Positions 28,041 through 37,031 of a stretch of 64,000 nt of DNA are shown in pieces. Position numbers and translations under genes: made by a program. Under the pieces are notes generated by a model. That model saw only the letters and a list, made by a program, of their open reading frames with translations. It did not search any database and had not been told where the DNA came from. Location of the stretch: the NCBI GenBank assembly GCA_937925855.1, contig CALAMO010000025.1, positions 1-64,000 on the forward strand, given 5' to 3'. The DNA is from an uncultured Thiotrichaceae bacterium (lineage in GTDB: Bacteria; Pseudomonadota; Gammaproteobacteria; Thiotrichales; Thiotrichaceae). Every line of letters starts with the position of its first letter. The first letter of the stretch is position 1.

Positions 28041-28517
28041 ATGAAACCCCGCTTTATGAACAACCGGATGTTCCTTTGGTTTGTCGATTTTCGGCATGCC
28101 ATGGTTTGGTTGCGTACGTATTGGCTGCGCAAGTTTTATGGCATGCAGCTGCACCCCAGCGTGCGTATCTCGTTTAAATCACACGTCGACAAAACCAATC
28201 CCAAAGGTGTCATAATAAAAAGAGATACTGTTGTGGCGTTTAACGTCACTATTCTGGCCCATGACTGGGCGACCGAGCGCTATGGCGCTAAAAATGACAT
28301 TACGACTCGAATTGGAGCCAACTGCTTTGTCGGTTGTGGCGCTATTATTATGCCCGGTATTACGATTGGTGATGAGGTGGTTATTGCCTCTGGTTCAGTG
28401 GTCACCAAAGATGTGCCCTCCAATTCACTGATTGGCGGTAACCCCGCAAAAATTATCCGCAGCGGTATCCATACCAAGTCTTATGGGCGTCTGATTGAAA
28501 ACGGTGCCGCGGCCTAA
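28041..28517 (+). CDS. left-handed beta-helix (hexapeptide repeat) acyltransferase
   Basis: A 158-residue transferase of the WbbJ/LacA type. Several hexapeptide turns are visible (VVAFNVTILAHD, TRIGANCFVGCGAIIMPGITIGDEVVIASGSVVTKDVPSNSLIGGNPAK), and the last motif is the typical GNPAKII end of the family. The N-terminus (MFLWFVDFRHAMVWLRTYW) is hydrophobic/aromatic and may sit on the membrane. It probably O-acetylates a sugar or envelope polysaccharide. No glycosyltransferase neighbours give the substrate. It lies 75 bases before the ClC transporter, perhaps without functional connection. Confidence 0.85.
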   Translation: MKPRFMNNRMFLWFVDFRHAMVWLRTYWLRKFYGMQLHPSVRISFKSHVDKTNPKGVIIKRDTVVAFNVTILAHDWATERYGAKNDITTRIGANCFVGCGAIIMPGITIGDEVVIASGSVVTKDVPSNSLIGGNPAKIIRSGIHTKSYGRLIENGAAA

Positions 28518-28592
28518 GCTTAAGGGTTAAGGTGGTATTCATAGGCTTTGCCTAAGTATATACTACGCAAAACAACCACTTAAGGATAGCGG

Positions 28593-30329
28593 GTGCGCAC
28601 CTACATCAGCAAACTGCGTGGCTTTCTGGATCAGCTGCGCTTGCGGCTGGCCAGTCCTGAAGCGCTCATGTTGCTGTCGCTCTTGGGGGTGGTCACCGGC
28701 CTGTTGACCAGTCTGATTGTGGTGTCCTTTCGCTATCTGTTGGAACTGGCGCAAGAAAATCTATTTCCCAGCGGGCGTATCGATGATTTCGAGACGCTGC
28801 CGTCGCTGCTGCATTTTGCGCTGCCGGTGGCTGGCGGGTTGCTGCTCGCGCTGCTCTATCAAAGTACACCTCATCGTTATCGTCAGGTCGGTATTCTGCA
28901 CGTTATCGAACGCATGCAATATCATCAGGGTGTGATGCCCATTATAAATATGCTGATGCAGTTTGTTGGTGCTGGGCTGGCGATACTGAGTGGATTTTCT
29001 GTTGGGCGGGAAGGCCCAGGTATTCATATGGGGGCCTACAGCGGTAGCTGGTTGGGGCAGCGCTTGCGGCTGCCGCATAATAGCACGCGAACGCTGCTAG
29101 CCTGTGGCACAGCGGCAGCGATTGGGGCCTCATTCAATACGCCCCTAGCCGGGATTATTTTTGCCATGGAAGTGATAGTGCAGCAATACACGGTGCAGGG
29201 TTTTGTGCCGGTGATCTTGGCGGCGGTATCGGGCACCTATATGTCGCTGGCCCTGATGGACAAGGAGCTGTTTTTTGAGTTCACGCTCTCCAGTACCAGC
29301 ACCGCCTACGATTGGCCGCTGGTGATGCTATTGGGTATCAGCATTGGCATTTTGTCGGCGCTGTTTAATTATTTGTCTATTAGGCTGACTAAAGGCGTGG
29401 CGAATTATCCGGTTTGGCTGCGTTTCAGTCTCGCCGGTTTATTAATGGGGGGGTTGGCCTGGTGGGTGCCACAGACCATGGGCATCGGCTACGATACGGT
29501 GGATCAGGTATTGAATGCCAAGCTGGGGTTGGAGCTGATGGCGATGATTCTACTAGCTAAGCTACTGGCCACCCTGTTATGTCTGGGGATGGGCATTCCC
29601 GGCGGCGTGATTGGGCCGCTAATGTTTATTGGTGGTTTGGCCGGTGGCGTGCTGGTGACACTGGTTTATTCCTATGATATTAGCGCGCTGATCCCGACGG
29701 AGCCAAAACTTTATCCTCTGCTGGGCATGGGTGCTATGTTTGCGGCCAGTTTACAGGCACCGTTGGCCGGGCTAACAGCCGTGATGGAGCTATCGGGCAC
29801 TACAAATATTATCCTGCCCGCAATGTTGGCAATCGTCTCGGCTAGCCTAACGAATAAAGTGATCTTTAACCATGATTCGCTGTTTCTGAGCCTGCTGCGC
29901 GCCCGTGGCCTGGATCATGTTAGCAATCCGGTGATGCAGCGCTTGCGCATGATTGGGGCTGCCAGTGTGATGAGCCGCAGCTTTATTCTGTGTCAGGATG
30001 CTCAGCCCATCGCGGCGGCTAAACAGCTGGCCCAGCGCGGCGTACAGTGGCTGCTGATTACTGACAGTGAGCGCGAGCCAGAGCAAATGGTACGCCTGTT
30101 GGATTTACAGAGCTTTATTGAGACACATCCCGAGGTGACGACAGTGGTGCTGAGTGAGATACCAGCGACGCGCCTGCAGTTAACCCCGTTGTCGGTGCGC
30201 GCTAGCCTGCAGGAAGGGATGGATCAGCTGAAATCGAATGCGGCGGAAGCCCTGTATCTGCGGCATGATGCGGGGGGCAATATTTACGGGGTGATTACGC
30301 GAGCAGCGCTTGAAAAAGCTTATTTGTAA
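28593..30329 (+). CDS. ClC-type chloride channel/H+ antiporter family protein
   Basis: A 578-residue polytopic membrane protein of the ClC family. The anion-selectivity signatures are visible: GFSVGREGPGIHMG (containing the gating glutamate), GIPGGVIGPLMFIGG and a later AAMFAASLQAPLAG region. The gating glutamate suggests an exchanger rather than a pure channel. The C-terminal ~130 residues (from VMQRLRMIGA) form a regulatory CBS-like region. Translation starts at GTG (28593) after AAGGATAGCG. It may help with acid or osmotic tolerance. Confidence 0.93.
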   Translation: MRTYISKLRGFLDQLRLRLASPEALMLLSLLGVVTGLLTSLIVVSFRYLLELAQENLFPSGRIDDFETLPSLLHFALPVAGGLLLALLYQSTPHRYRQVGILHVIERMQYHQGVMPIINMLMQFVGAGLAILSGFSVGREGPGIHMGAYSGSWLGQRLRLPHNSTRTLLACGTAAAIGASFNTPLAGIIFAMEVIVQQYTVQGFVPVILAAVSGTYMSLALMDKELFFEFTLSSTSTAYDWPLVMLLGISIGILSALFNYLSIRLTKGVANYPVWLRFSLAGLLMGGLAWWVPQTMGIGYDTVDQVLNAKLGLELMAMILLAKLLATLLCLGMGIPGGVIGPLMFIGGLAGGVLVTLVYSYDISALIPTEPKLYPLLGMGAMFAASLQAPLAGLTAVMELSGTTNIILPAMLAIVSASLTNKVIFNHDSLFLSLLRARGLDHVSNPVMQRLRMIGAASVMSRSFILCQDAQPIAAAKQLAQRGVQWLLITDSEREPEQMVRLLDLQSFIETHPEVTTVVLSEIPATRLQLTPLSVRASLQEGMDQLKSNAAEALYLRHDAGGNIYGVITRAALEKAYL

Positions 30330-30395
30330 CCTTTGGGGCGTGAAATTAATTTTAGCAGCGATTGGTTTTTTGCATGCATGCCGCGACATGCTGTG

Positions 30396-30401
30396 TATAA
30401 T
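30396..30401 (+). promoter_or_regulatory. possible -10 element upstream of the 30.6-kb lipoprotein gene
   Basis: TATAAT preceded by TGTG lies in the 283-base gap before the lipoprotein gene, about 210 bases from the start codon. No clear -35 is seen. The rest of the gap has no recognised structure. Confidence 0.3.
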
Positions 30402-30612
30402 GTGGGTGCAATGTTTAACCATTCTGTGCACATAAATTATGCAGAAGGCAGTGCTATTAGGGGGGTTCGGGCCTTGTTTTATATTGGAACCGAGCATCGC
30501 TGACGGGCGGTGCAATACCAGCTTGTCGGGTTAAGTAGCTGGGAATGCACGAAAAATTTAAGATTGTCAGCGTGTCATAAAAATAATAATTAAAACAATA
30601 AATGGTATAGCA

Positions 30613-31749
30613 ATGTCTACGAGAAAACTTGTTTGCTTAGCTGTGATTGCGGGATTGGGTCTGTCCGCGTGCAGCTACAACCCACGCACGACCAGTGCGA
30701 GGGACACGGTAACGGCAAAAACTAATGCTACGCTTACTCCTGGAGTTGGCGCGCTGAATTTGGCACAAACAAATACAGTGGGTTTACCGGTCATCAATCG
30801 CCCTGCACCGGTTCAGATAGCAAAGGCGCTGGATCTCAACTACGGCAGCAACAGCGGCAACGTTAGCCACAGCAGAACGCTGCCACAGGCGCAGCCCATT
30901 AGGGCAGCAGCATTGCCACGTGCCGGGCATTCCATCATCCCGCAACGCCCCGCCTCGCGCACGGCAATGGTTAGCTACAGCCATGCCCGCACTGTCCGTG
31001 GTCAGCAGAGCACCGTGCCCAGTTTATCAAGGGTTGAACTGCGTGCTATCGGCCAGCAAATCTTTGTGAATGAAGGGGGCGGAAATATGCAGCGGCTGGT
31101 GCACTGGAACGTGGGCGAGGACTTCGCCGCGATGGGCATCGGTCATTTCACTTGGTATCCGGCAGGCCGCCGCCAGCGTTTCGGGAATACCTTCCCAGGT
31201 TTGCTCGATTATATGTCCAGCCGGGGGGTTCAGTTACCCGCTTGGTTGCGTCAGGCCCGTCACTCGGGTTCGCCTTGGCGCAGCCGGAACGATTTCCTCC
31301 GCCAGCGGAACTCACCGCAGGTTCGCGAGCTACAGGCGCTGCTATACAATACTCGGGATATTCAGGCCGAATACATTGTCAATCGTGCGCGGCGCGCTAT
31401 GCCGAAGCTGGTCAAAGCGTCTTCCAGCCACTTACAGCAACGGGTAGCACAAAATCTGAATGCGGTGGCAAATACTCCCGGCGGCTGGTATGCGCTGATT
31501 GACTATGTGAACTTTAAAGGCGAAGGTCTAGGCAACGGCGGTTATAGAGGCCAGAGCTGGGGTTTGCGTCAGGTATTAGAGGAAATGCGTCCGAGCCAGC
31601 CGGGACAGCGGGCACTGCATGAATTTGCTGATGCTGCAATGCGGGTGTTGCAGCGGCGGGTGCGCAATTCTGATCCGCGCCGCAATGAAGCGCGCTGGCT
31701 GAGAGGCTGGAGCAATCGAGTGAATACTTACCGGCGTCCCATCGTATAA
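30613..31749 (+). CDS. conserved lipoprotein of unknown function
   Basis: A 378-residue predicted lipoprotein. The signal peptide has the lipobox LSACSY (Cys at about residue 20), then about 110 residues of basic, low-complexity linker. The C-terminal domain from about residue 138 is well structured (IGQQIFVNEGGGNMQRLVHW, EDFAAMGIGHFTWYP, GLLDYMSSRGVQLPAWL, ALLYNTRDIQAEYIVNRARR, GWYALIDYVNFKGEGLG). The glutamate in VNEGGG and the histidine in GIGHFTW resemble the layout of some lysozyme-like folds, but I cannot assign a function. An in-frame ATG pair near 30602 has a weaker context. It is followed by a strong terminator. Confidence 0.7.
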   Translation: MSTRKLVCLAVIAGLGLSACSYNPRTTSARDTVTAKTNATLTPGVGALNLAQTNTVGLPVINRPAPVQIAKALDLNYGSNSGNVSHSRTLPQAQPIRAAALPRAGHSIIPQRPASRTAMVSYSHARTVRGQQSTVPSLSRVELRAIGQQIFVNEGGGNMQRLVHWNVGEDFAAMGIGHFTWYPAGRRQRFGNTFPGLLDYMSSRGVQLPAWLRQARHSGSPWRSRNDFLRQRNSPQVRELQALLYNTRDIQAEYIVNRARRAMPKLVKASSSHLQQRVAQNLNAVANTPGGWYALIDYVNFKGEGLGNGGYRGQSWGLRQVLEEMRPSQPGQRALHEFADAAMRVLQRRVRNSDPRRNEARWLRGWSNRVNTYRRPIV

Positions 31750-31759
31750 GCGTGAGTCT

Positions 31760-31793
31760 GGGGAGCACAGTTTGATGCTCCCCATTTTATTTC
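31760..31793. terminator. strong intrinsic terminator
   Basis: GGGGAGCA and TGCTCCCC form a perfect 8-bp stem with an 8-base loop, followed by ATTTTATTT. It lies between the lipoprotein gene and the convergent FadL-family gene. Confidence 0.75.
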
Positions 31794-31834
31794 CTGTCTA
31801 CTGTGATCCGGCATTTACTATCATGAGCCTAGGC

Positions 31835-33229
31835 TCAGAACTGGTAATTCACTGAAACAGCGACACCCAGTACATCAGAATCGACATCAGCACGGGTGGT
31901 GTAGTCTGAGCTACCCGGTGCGGTATAGTTGATTGAGGCATCAGACGGCTTAACCAGTGACAAACCGGCATCAATGGAAAAACGCTTGTTGATCTGGTAA
32001 GAACCACCGGCTGAAATCCACAGGTTATCCGCACTCGGTGCGCGCGGGGTACGGTTATTCGGGCCGGGCGTTGGCACGGGATCCATCGCAATACCGGTGC
32101 GCAGGCGTATTTTCTCATTCAGCTGATAAGTCGCGCCAACGCCATAGCGTACGGTATCTTTCCACTGCAAATCAGTAACTGAATCGGCAGCTACCGTGTC
32201 GGGGAACTTAATCCGAATTTCTGGAATCGACGACCACTGTGTCCAGGTAACATCACCGTGTACGGTGAGTTTGTCATTCACACTGTGTGCGACGGAAAAT
32301 GAGGCAGAAGCCGGTAACTTAAGCTTTGCTTCTGCATCCTGGTCGTTCAGACCCGCACTGCCGAGAACGGCACTGCCCAGTGCGTTCAGCTTGGGGTTGT
32401 GTGAGAAATCTGCCTCACCTTCCAGCTCCAGCGTCACCGGAGAGCGTAGACCGAGTGACAGGGTGGTAGACGCCATCGGACGATAAACAACACCAAAATT
32501 GGCACCCACGCCCACGCCTTTGGCTTCAATGCTGACCTTACCATCGTCACCGACTTGAGACGAAGCGGTGAGTCCTAGATTTGTACAGGTATTGCCGGGT
32601 AGGGCACCGCCGCTGCCCTGAACAATCAGGGAGCAGGCCAGAAATGAATCAATGGCCCGGCCCAATATTGCGGAACCCACCTGAACATTGACACCCGCAC
32701 CGATCTCAAACTGATCGTTTAGCTTGTACGCCACCGCTGGATTAATATTAATGGCTGAGAGTGCTGATTCAGTGGCTTCATAGCGTGTGAAGCTGTCGTC
32801 GTCATACTCCGTTGAAATACCGAAGGGTACGTTGACACCGACACCGTAGACTAGCCCGTTCATTATTTCGCCGCCGCGATAAAAGAAACTTGGGGTAGCA
32901 GATATGCCGCCGGGCTCGCCAAGATTATTACCTATAATTGGCGTGCCGCCTGCGGCACTTGGCACCGTACTGCCCGTATTGGTGACTTCAACTTCTGTAC
33001 TGAGTAAAGCCGCACCGCCGTTGATCTGCCGGCCATCTAGTGAAAACAACAGCGCCGGATTATAAAACATGGCCGAAGCGTCTTCGGCCATGGCATGGCC
33101 TGTTGCCGCGTTACCGGCCACGCTGCCACTTTGTATGGTGACCCCAAAACCACCCGCATTGACCTGCCCGGTTAGACCTATAAATAGTGCCGCACATAGG
33201 GGATTTAGTAATAAGTTTTTGTTGCGCAT
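31835..33229 (-). CDS. FadL/TodX (OMPP1) family outer-membrane transporter
   Basis: A 464-residue outer-membrane porin for hydrophobic compounds such as long-chain fatty acids. The signal peptide ends near QVNAGGFG. The mature N-terminus (GSVAGNAATGHAMAEDASAMFYNPALL) is the FadL hatch signature, and the protein ends in an aromatic residue (VSVNYQF) as expected for barrel insertion. The ATG at 33229 has an ideal GAGGAG site, so the 22-residue upstream extension is rejected. It is divergent from a secreted alpha/beta-hydrolase lipoprotein, suggesting a common substrate (lipid or ester). Confidence 0.9.
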   Translation of the reverse strand: MRNKNLLLNPLCAALFIGLTGQVNAGGFGVTIQSGSVAGNAATGHAMAEDASAMFYNPALLFSLDGRQINGGAALLSTEVEVTNTGSTVPSAAGGTPIIGNNLGEPGGISATPSFFYRGGEIMNGLVYGVGVNVPFGISTEYDDDSFTRYEATESALSAININPAVAYKLNDQFEIGAGVNVQVGSAILGRAIDSFLACSLIVQGSGGALPGNTCTNLGLTASSQVGDDGKVSIEAKGVGVGANFGVVYRPMASTTLSLGLRSPVTLELEGEADFSHNPKLNALGSAVLGSAGLNDQDAEAKLKLPASASFSVAHSVNDKLTVHGDVTWTQWSSIPEIRIKFPDTVAADSVTDLQWKDTVRYGVGATYQLNEKIRLRTGIAMDPVPTPGPNNRTPRAPSADNLWISAGGSYQINKRFSIDAGLSLVKPSDASINYTAPGSSDYTTRADVDSDVLGVAVSVNYQF

Positions 33230-33345
33230 TGACCGCTCCTCCTCGATAACTATCCGAATACCGGCCAAATTAACGGTATTGCATAACATTAGCAATCGTT
33301 TTTTGTTTGTGTAATTATGCCTTCCTCGGAACAGGAGGAGCTGAC

Positions 33346-34728
33346 ATGTTGACTCAATTGAAATTAATATCCCTTATTATGGTTGCTGCGCTTGGCTTGC
33401 AGGCTTGTGGCGATGATGACTCACGCACGGCCAATGCGCCGCAACAATTATTAAACGTTAATGCCGCGGTGTACGGTCAATTACGCGCCGCTAGTGGAGA
33501 TATTAACGATCTCTTCAATAATTTAGGTGCGACCAATAATGACGGTCTGTGTGACGTAAAAGTGCATCGCATCAGTTTCAATACGGTCGGTGGGGCGGGA
33601 GAGGCCACCACCTCCAGCGGTGTCTTCATGCTGCCGCATGGTACGAGTGCACAGTGTGCGGGTGAGCGCCCAGTAGTGCTGTATGCTCACGGCACCAACA
33701 CTTATAAAAGCTACGATTTATCCCGCTTTGTTCCCGCACCCGACAGCGTACCGAATCCTGCTTCTCAGGAAGGAATGTTATTGTTGGCGGCCTATGCCTC
33801 TAAAGGCTATGCGGTCATCGCGCCGAACTACGCGGGTTACTCTGATTCCTCATTGGATTATCACCCCTACCTGAGTGAAGTCCAGCAAAGTACTGAAATG
33901 ATGAATGCGCTGGATCATGTGCGTGAATATGCCGGTATGCTGGGCGCTAACCTATCCTCAGAGTTGTTTATCACCGGGCTGTCGCAGGGGGGCTACGTGG
34001 CAATGGCGACGCATAAAGCACTGGAAGCCAGCGGTCAAAAGGTGACGGCGTCCATGCCCGTCTCTGGGCCTTATGCCATGTTGGATTTCATCGATTCTGT
34101 TTTTGCGGGTTATGTGAATGGTGGGGCGACTACCTTTGCGCCGATGGCCTTAACCGCGCTGGATAAGTCTGATGACATTTATACGGATCCGAGCGAAGTT
34201 TATGCCACCGCTTATGCGGGTACCGCAGAAAATTCCCTGCCGCGTGCGGGTGGTTTTGGTACGGCAAATTTACCGCCGAGTGCATTATTTAGCGATACCA
34301 GCATGCCGGGCCTGCCTGCGGGCGCTAACCCTGGTGGTTTTGGTGCCAATCATTTGCTAGCGGACAGTTTCCGCAGTGCTTATTTGGCTGACGTGGTCGC
34401 TAATCCTACCAGTCCTGACTATAAGTTTAGGAAGGTCATTCAGTCCATGGACTTACGCAATTGGACGCCAAGTGCACCCATGCTGCTGTGTGGCGCTAAG
34501 AATGATCCTGTGGTGTATTACACGAACACCGAGAAAATGGCGGCTTATTGGCCGGCCTTGGTGACCGGAGGACTGGTCAGAACGGTCGATTTGGCTGCTG
34601 ATCCAAACGGTACATTTGCACAAATGCCTGTTGAAGGCGTCCATGTTGCTACCGGTTTGGCCTGTGCAGGTCTCGGCTTGGGCTTTTTCCAGGCTATTAG
34701 CGCAGGCACGTCTGCCAGCATAAATTAG
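33346..34728 (+). CDS. alpha/beta-hydrolase lipoprotein (putative lipase/esterase)
   Basis: A 460-residue predicted lipoprotein hydrolase. The lipobox is LQACGD (Cys at about residue 20). An alpha/beta-hydrolase core follows: RPVVLYAHGTNTYK (oxyanion region), YAVIAPNYAGYSDS, the nucleophile elbow GLSQGGYVAM, the acid candidate in CGAKNDPVVYY and the base candidate in VEGVHVATG. AGGAGGAG at ideal spacing supports ATG 33346. It is head-to-head with the FadL-like porin across about 115 bases, an arrangement that fits hydrolysis of extracellular esters followed by uptake of the fatty acid. Confidence 0.83.
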   Translation: MLTQLKLISLIMVAALGLQACGDDDSRTANAPQQLLNVNAAVYGQLRAASGDINDLFNNLGATNNDGLCDVKVHRISFNTVGGAGEATTSSGVFMLPHGTSAQCAGERPVVLYAHGTNTYKSYDLSRFVPAPDSVPNPASQEGMLLLAAYASKGYAVIAPNYAGYSDSSLDYHPYLSEVQQSTEMMNALDHVREYAGMLGANLSSELFITGLSQGGYVAMATHKALEASGQKVTASMPVSGPYAMLDFIDSVFAGYVNGGATTFAPMALTALDKSDDIYTDPSEVYATAYAGTAENSLPRAGGFGTANLPPSALFSDTSMPGLPAGANPGGFGANHLLADSFRSAYLADVVANPTSPDYKFRKVIQSMDLRNWTPSAPMLLCGAKNDPVVYYTNTEKMAAYWPALVTGGLVRTVDLAADPNGTFAQMPVEGVHVATGLACAGLGLGFFQAISAGTSASIN

Positions 34729-34750
34729 TCTATATTGCGTTAATGGATAA

Positions 34751-35707
34751 ATGGATAACGACATAAATTATATTGTCTGTGGCGAAGCCCTGTTTGATGT
34801 ATTCATTGAGCAGGGTGTAGCCGCTAACGCAACCGCCGTTCCTCTGGATGCCAGAGTTGGCGGTTCCCCGTTCAATGTCGCGATTGGCCTGGCGCGCCTT
34901 AATCGAAAGGCGGCCCTGTTGGCAGGTGTTTCCAGCGATTTTCTGGGCAGCCGGTTGGTGGCAGTACTTGAATCAGAGCAGGTGTCCACCGATTACATCG
35001 TGCGCAAAGAGGCACCCACAACGTTGGCATTAATTAATGTCGACCAGCAAGGCGTGCCTTCCTATGCGTTTTATGGTGCAGGTGCGGCAGACCGCTCTTT
35101 GTTACCCGCAGATGTGGCTATCGAACCACCGCCAATGACTGCGTTGCATCTCGGTTCTTATTCTATTGTGGCGCAACCCACCGCGGATTCGCTACTCACG
35201 CTGGTGCAGCGCTGTAGCGGTCACTGCTTGATCTCCCTTGATCCTAATATTAGACCGGTGGTCGAGCCAGATATGAACGTTTGGCGTAAACGTCTGGAAA
35301 TCTTGGTACCTTTGGTTGATATGATTAAGGTGAGTGACGAGGATTTGGCAGCGCTTTACCCAGAACATAAGCCGGAAGCAGTGACGGCGAGGTGGCTGGC
35401 GGCAGGCGCTAAATTAGTGGTGCTGACTCGCGGCGGTGACGGCGCTTCGATGTGGAGTCAGCACGGTCATGCCGACATTAGCACGCCTGAGGTGGACATA
35501 GTCGATACCGTGGGCGCAGGCGATACGTTTCAGGCTGCGCTGCTAGACTCCGTAGGTAATTTGTATCAGAAAAACCCCGAATCATGGGCCAAGTCGCTAG
35601 ATGGTGCACAGCTGGCCACTCTGGGTATTTTTTCGGCAGCGGCGGCGGCGATTACTTGTTCGCGCAGTGGGGCTGATCTGCCACGTCGGGATGAAATCGT
35701 GCTGTAA
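34751..35707 (+). CDS. PfkB-family carbohydrate kinase (fructokinase-like)
   Basis: A 318-residue ribokinase-family sugar kinase. The N-terminal sugar-binding GGSPFNVAIGLARLNR and the C-terminal DTVGAGDTFQAALLD (with the catalytic aspartate and anion hole) are the two PfkB signatures. LISLDPNIRPVV is the usual central segment. Fructokinase is the closest match in my judgement, but substrate is not certain. It starts 22 bases after the hydrolase lipoprotein gene and may be cotranscribed. The ribosome site is weak. Confidence 0.88.
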   Translation: MDNDINYIVCGEALFDVFIEQGVAANATAVPLDARVGGSPFNVAIGLARLNRKAALLAGVSSDFLGSRLVAVLESEQVSTDYIVRKEAPTTLALINVDQQGVPSYAFYGAGAADRSLLPADVAIEPPPMTALHLGSYSIVAQPTADSLLTLVQRCSGHCLISLDPNIRPVVEPDMNVWRKRLEILVPLVDMIKVSDEDLAALYPEHKPEAVTARWLAAGAKLVVLTRGGDGASMWSQHGHADISTPEVDIVDTVGAGDTFQAALLDSVGNLYQKNPESWAKSLDGAQLATLGIFSAAAAAITCSRSGADLPRRDEIVL

Positions 35708-35921
35708 CATTCCCTGTGCTGGGCGCTGATGACATTCAAAGCGATCGATAGAAAGGGTCATTACTTTTTGGAAATTGCTTAGAAGTGCCCTAAAGGCCGA
35801 AACGATTCCGGTTTATGGTCATTTTACCTGTAAAGTTGCTAATCTATCATTCCGGGGCCTCATGGCATGCAAGGCAGTGACTTGCTCGCCAAGGACTATT
35901 TAATTAGCAGGTGCAGATGTT

Positions 35922-36404
35922 ATGTCACTTTATCTGAGGGTGTTAACTGTTGGGCTGGTCTGCTTCTGGTTATTGCTGTCTGGCTTTTGGTACAAACCCC
36001 TAATACTCATTCTGGGTCTATTTTCGGTGGCGCTGACCGCTTATCTGGCGATGCGCATTGAGCGTGTTTATTCCCTGCGCTCGGTCACTAAAATTTTTAT
36101 TCGCGTCCCACTGTATATGGTTTGGGTCTCTTGGGAAGTCGTTAAAACCACGTTGGATGTCGTGAAGCGTATCTGGCTGCCCAAACGTTATCCGATTAGC
36201 CCAACCTTGGCTAATGTACCGATGACGCAGCAAACCCGGCTAGGTAAAACGATTTATGCCAATTCGATTACGCTCACCCCAGGCACCGTATCGGTCAGGT
36301 TTGAACAGGACGGCAAGCTATTAGTCCACGCGCTCACCGCTGATTCAATGGATGATCTTAAGGCGGGCGGAATGGATTCCCGCGTTTCTGATTTGGAGGA
36401 ATAA
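35922..36404 (+). CDS. mrpE: Na+/H+ antiporter subunit E (MrpE/MnhE)
   Basis: First gene of the Mrp operon. It encodes a 160-residue subunit with two to three N-terminal membrane helices (residues ~4-45) and a soluble C-terminal part (TLTPGTVSVRFEQDGKLLVHALTADSMDDL), the MnhE signature. The next gene begins two bases after its stop. The Mrp complex exports Na+ in exchange for H+ and supports alkaline pH and salt tolerance. A 214-base gap lies upstream after the sugar kinase, the likely promoter site of the operon. Confidence 0.9.
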   Translation: MSLYLRVLTVGLVCFWLLLSGFWYKPLILILGLFSVALTAYLAMRIERVYSLRSVTKIFIRVPLYMVWVSWEVVKTTLDVVKRIWLPKRYPISPTLANVPMTQQTRLGKTIYANSITLTPGTVSVRFEQDGKLLVHALTADSMDDLKAGGMDSRVSDLEE

Positions 36405-36406
36405 GC

Positions 36407-36685
36407 ATGATGTTTGCTGCGACTTGTCTGGCATTGCTCGTCATCATGGCGATTGCCTTGATTCGCGCCTTTATTGGCCCCAGCGTTTATGATCGGATTA
36501 TGGCGGTTAACATGTTTGGTACTAAGACCGTATTATTTATCGCTGTGTTTGGCTTCTTTAGTGGCCGCCCGGAGTTTCTTGATATTGCGCTGGTCTACGC
36601 GCTGATTAATTTTATTGGTGTGATTGCAGTGCTGCGTTTAGTCGAGCGCGTCACGCATACTGGCACTGGGGCGGGGCCCAAATGA
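36407..36685 (+). CDS. mrpF: Na+/H+ antiporter subunit F (MrpF/MnhF)
   Basis: A 92-residue three-helix membrane subunit (CLALLVIMAIALIRAF, TVLFIAVFGFFSG, IALVYALINFIGVIAVLRL). The conserved GPSVYDRIMAVN segment is typical of MnhF. GAGGAA precedes the start, two bases after mrpE, and its stop overlaps the mrpG ATG. Confidence 0.92.
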   Translation: MMFAATCLALLVIMAIALIRAFIGPSVYDRIMAVNMFGTKTVLFIAVFGFFSGRPEFLDIALVYALINFIGVIAVLRLVERVTHTGTGAGPK

Positions 36686-37011
36686 GTTTGATTATTGATG
36701 GACTGAGCTGGCTACTGCTGATGTGTGGGGCGTTCCTGGGTATTTCTGGGGCGGTGGGCACGGTGCGTTTCCCCGATTTTTATACCCGTGTGCATGCCAG
36801 CAGCGTGGCCGACACGCTGTGTGCGGCGCTGATTATTCTGGGGCTGATTCTGCAAGCCGGTTTTAGCTTGGTGAGCGTGAAGTTAATCTTTATTCTGGCG
36901 TTCTTGTGGTACACCAGCCCAGCGGCTAGCCACGCCATGGTGCGCGCCGCTCACTTTATGAATGTGAAGCCCTATCTGCTGAATAAGGGGAAACCGCCAT
37001 CGAAGCCCTGA
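36682..37011 (+). CDS. mrpG: Na+/H+ antiporter subunit G (MrpG/MnhG)
   Basis: A 109-residue membrane subunit with the MnhG signature GAVGTVRFPDFYTRVHASSVADTL (positions ~24-47) and three hydrophobic helices. The ATGA overlap with mrpF indicates translational coupling. The TGA stop is followed by the open frame of the next subunit without an ordinary start codon at the expected position. Confidence 0.92.
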   Translation: MSLIIDGLSWLLLMCGAFLGISGAVGTVRFPDFYTRVHASSVADTLCAALIILGLILQAGFSLVSVKLIFILAFLWYTSPAASHAMVRAAHFMNVKPYLLNKGKPPSKP

Positions 37012-37031
37012 TTACCACCGTTCTATTCACT

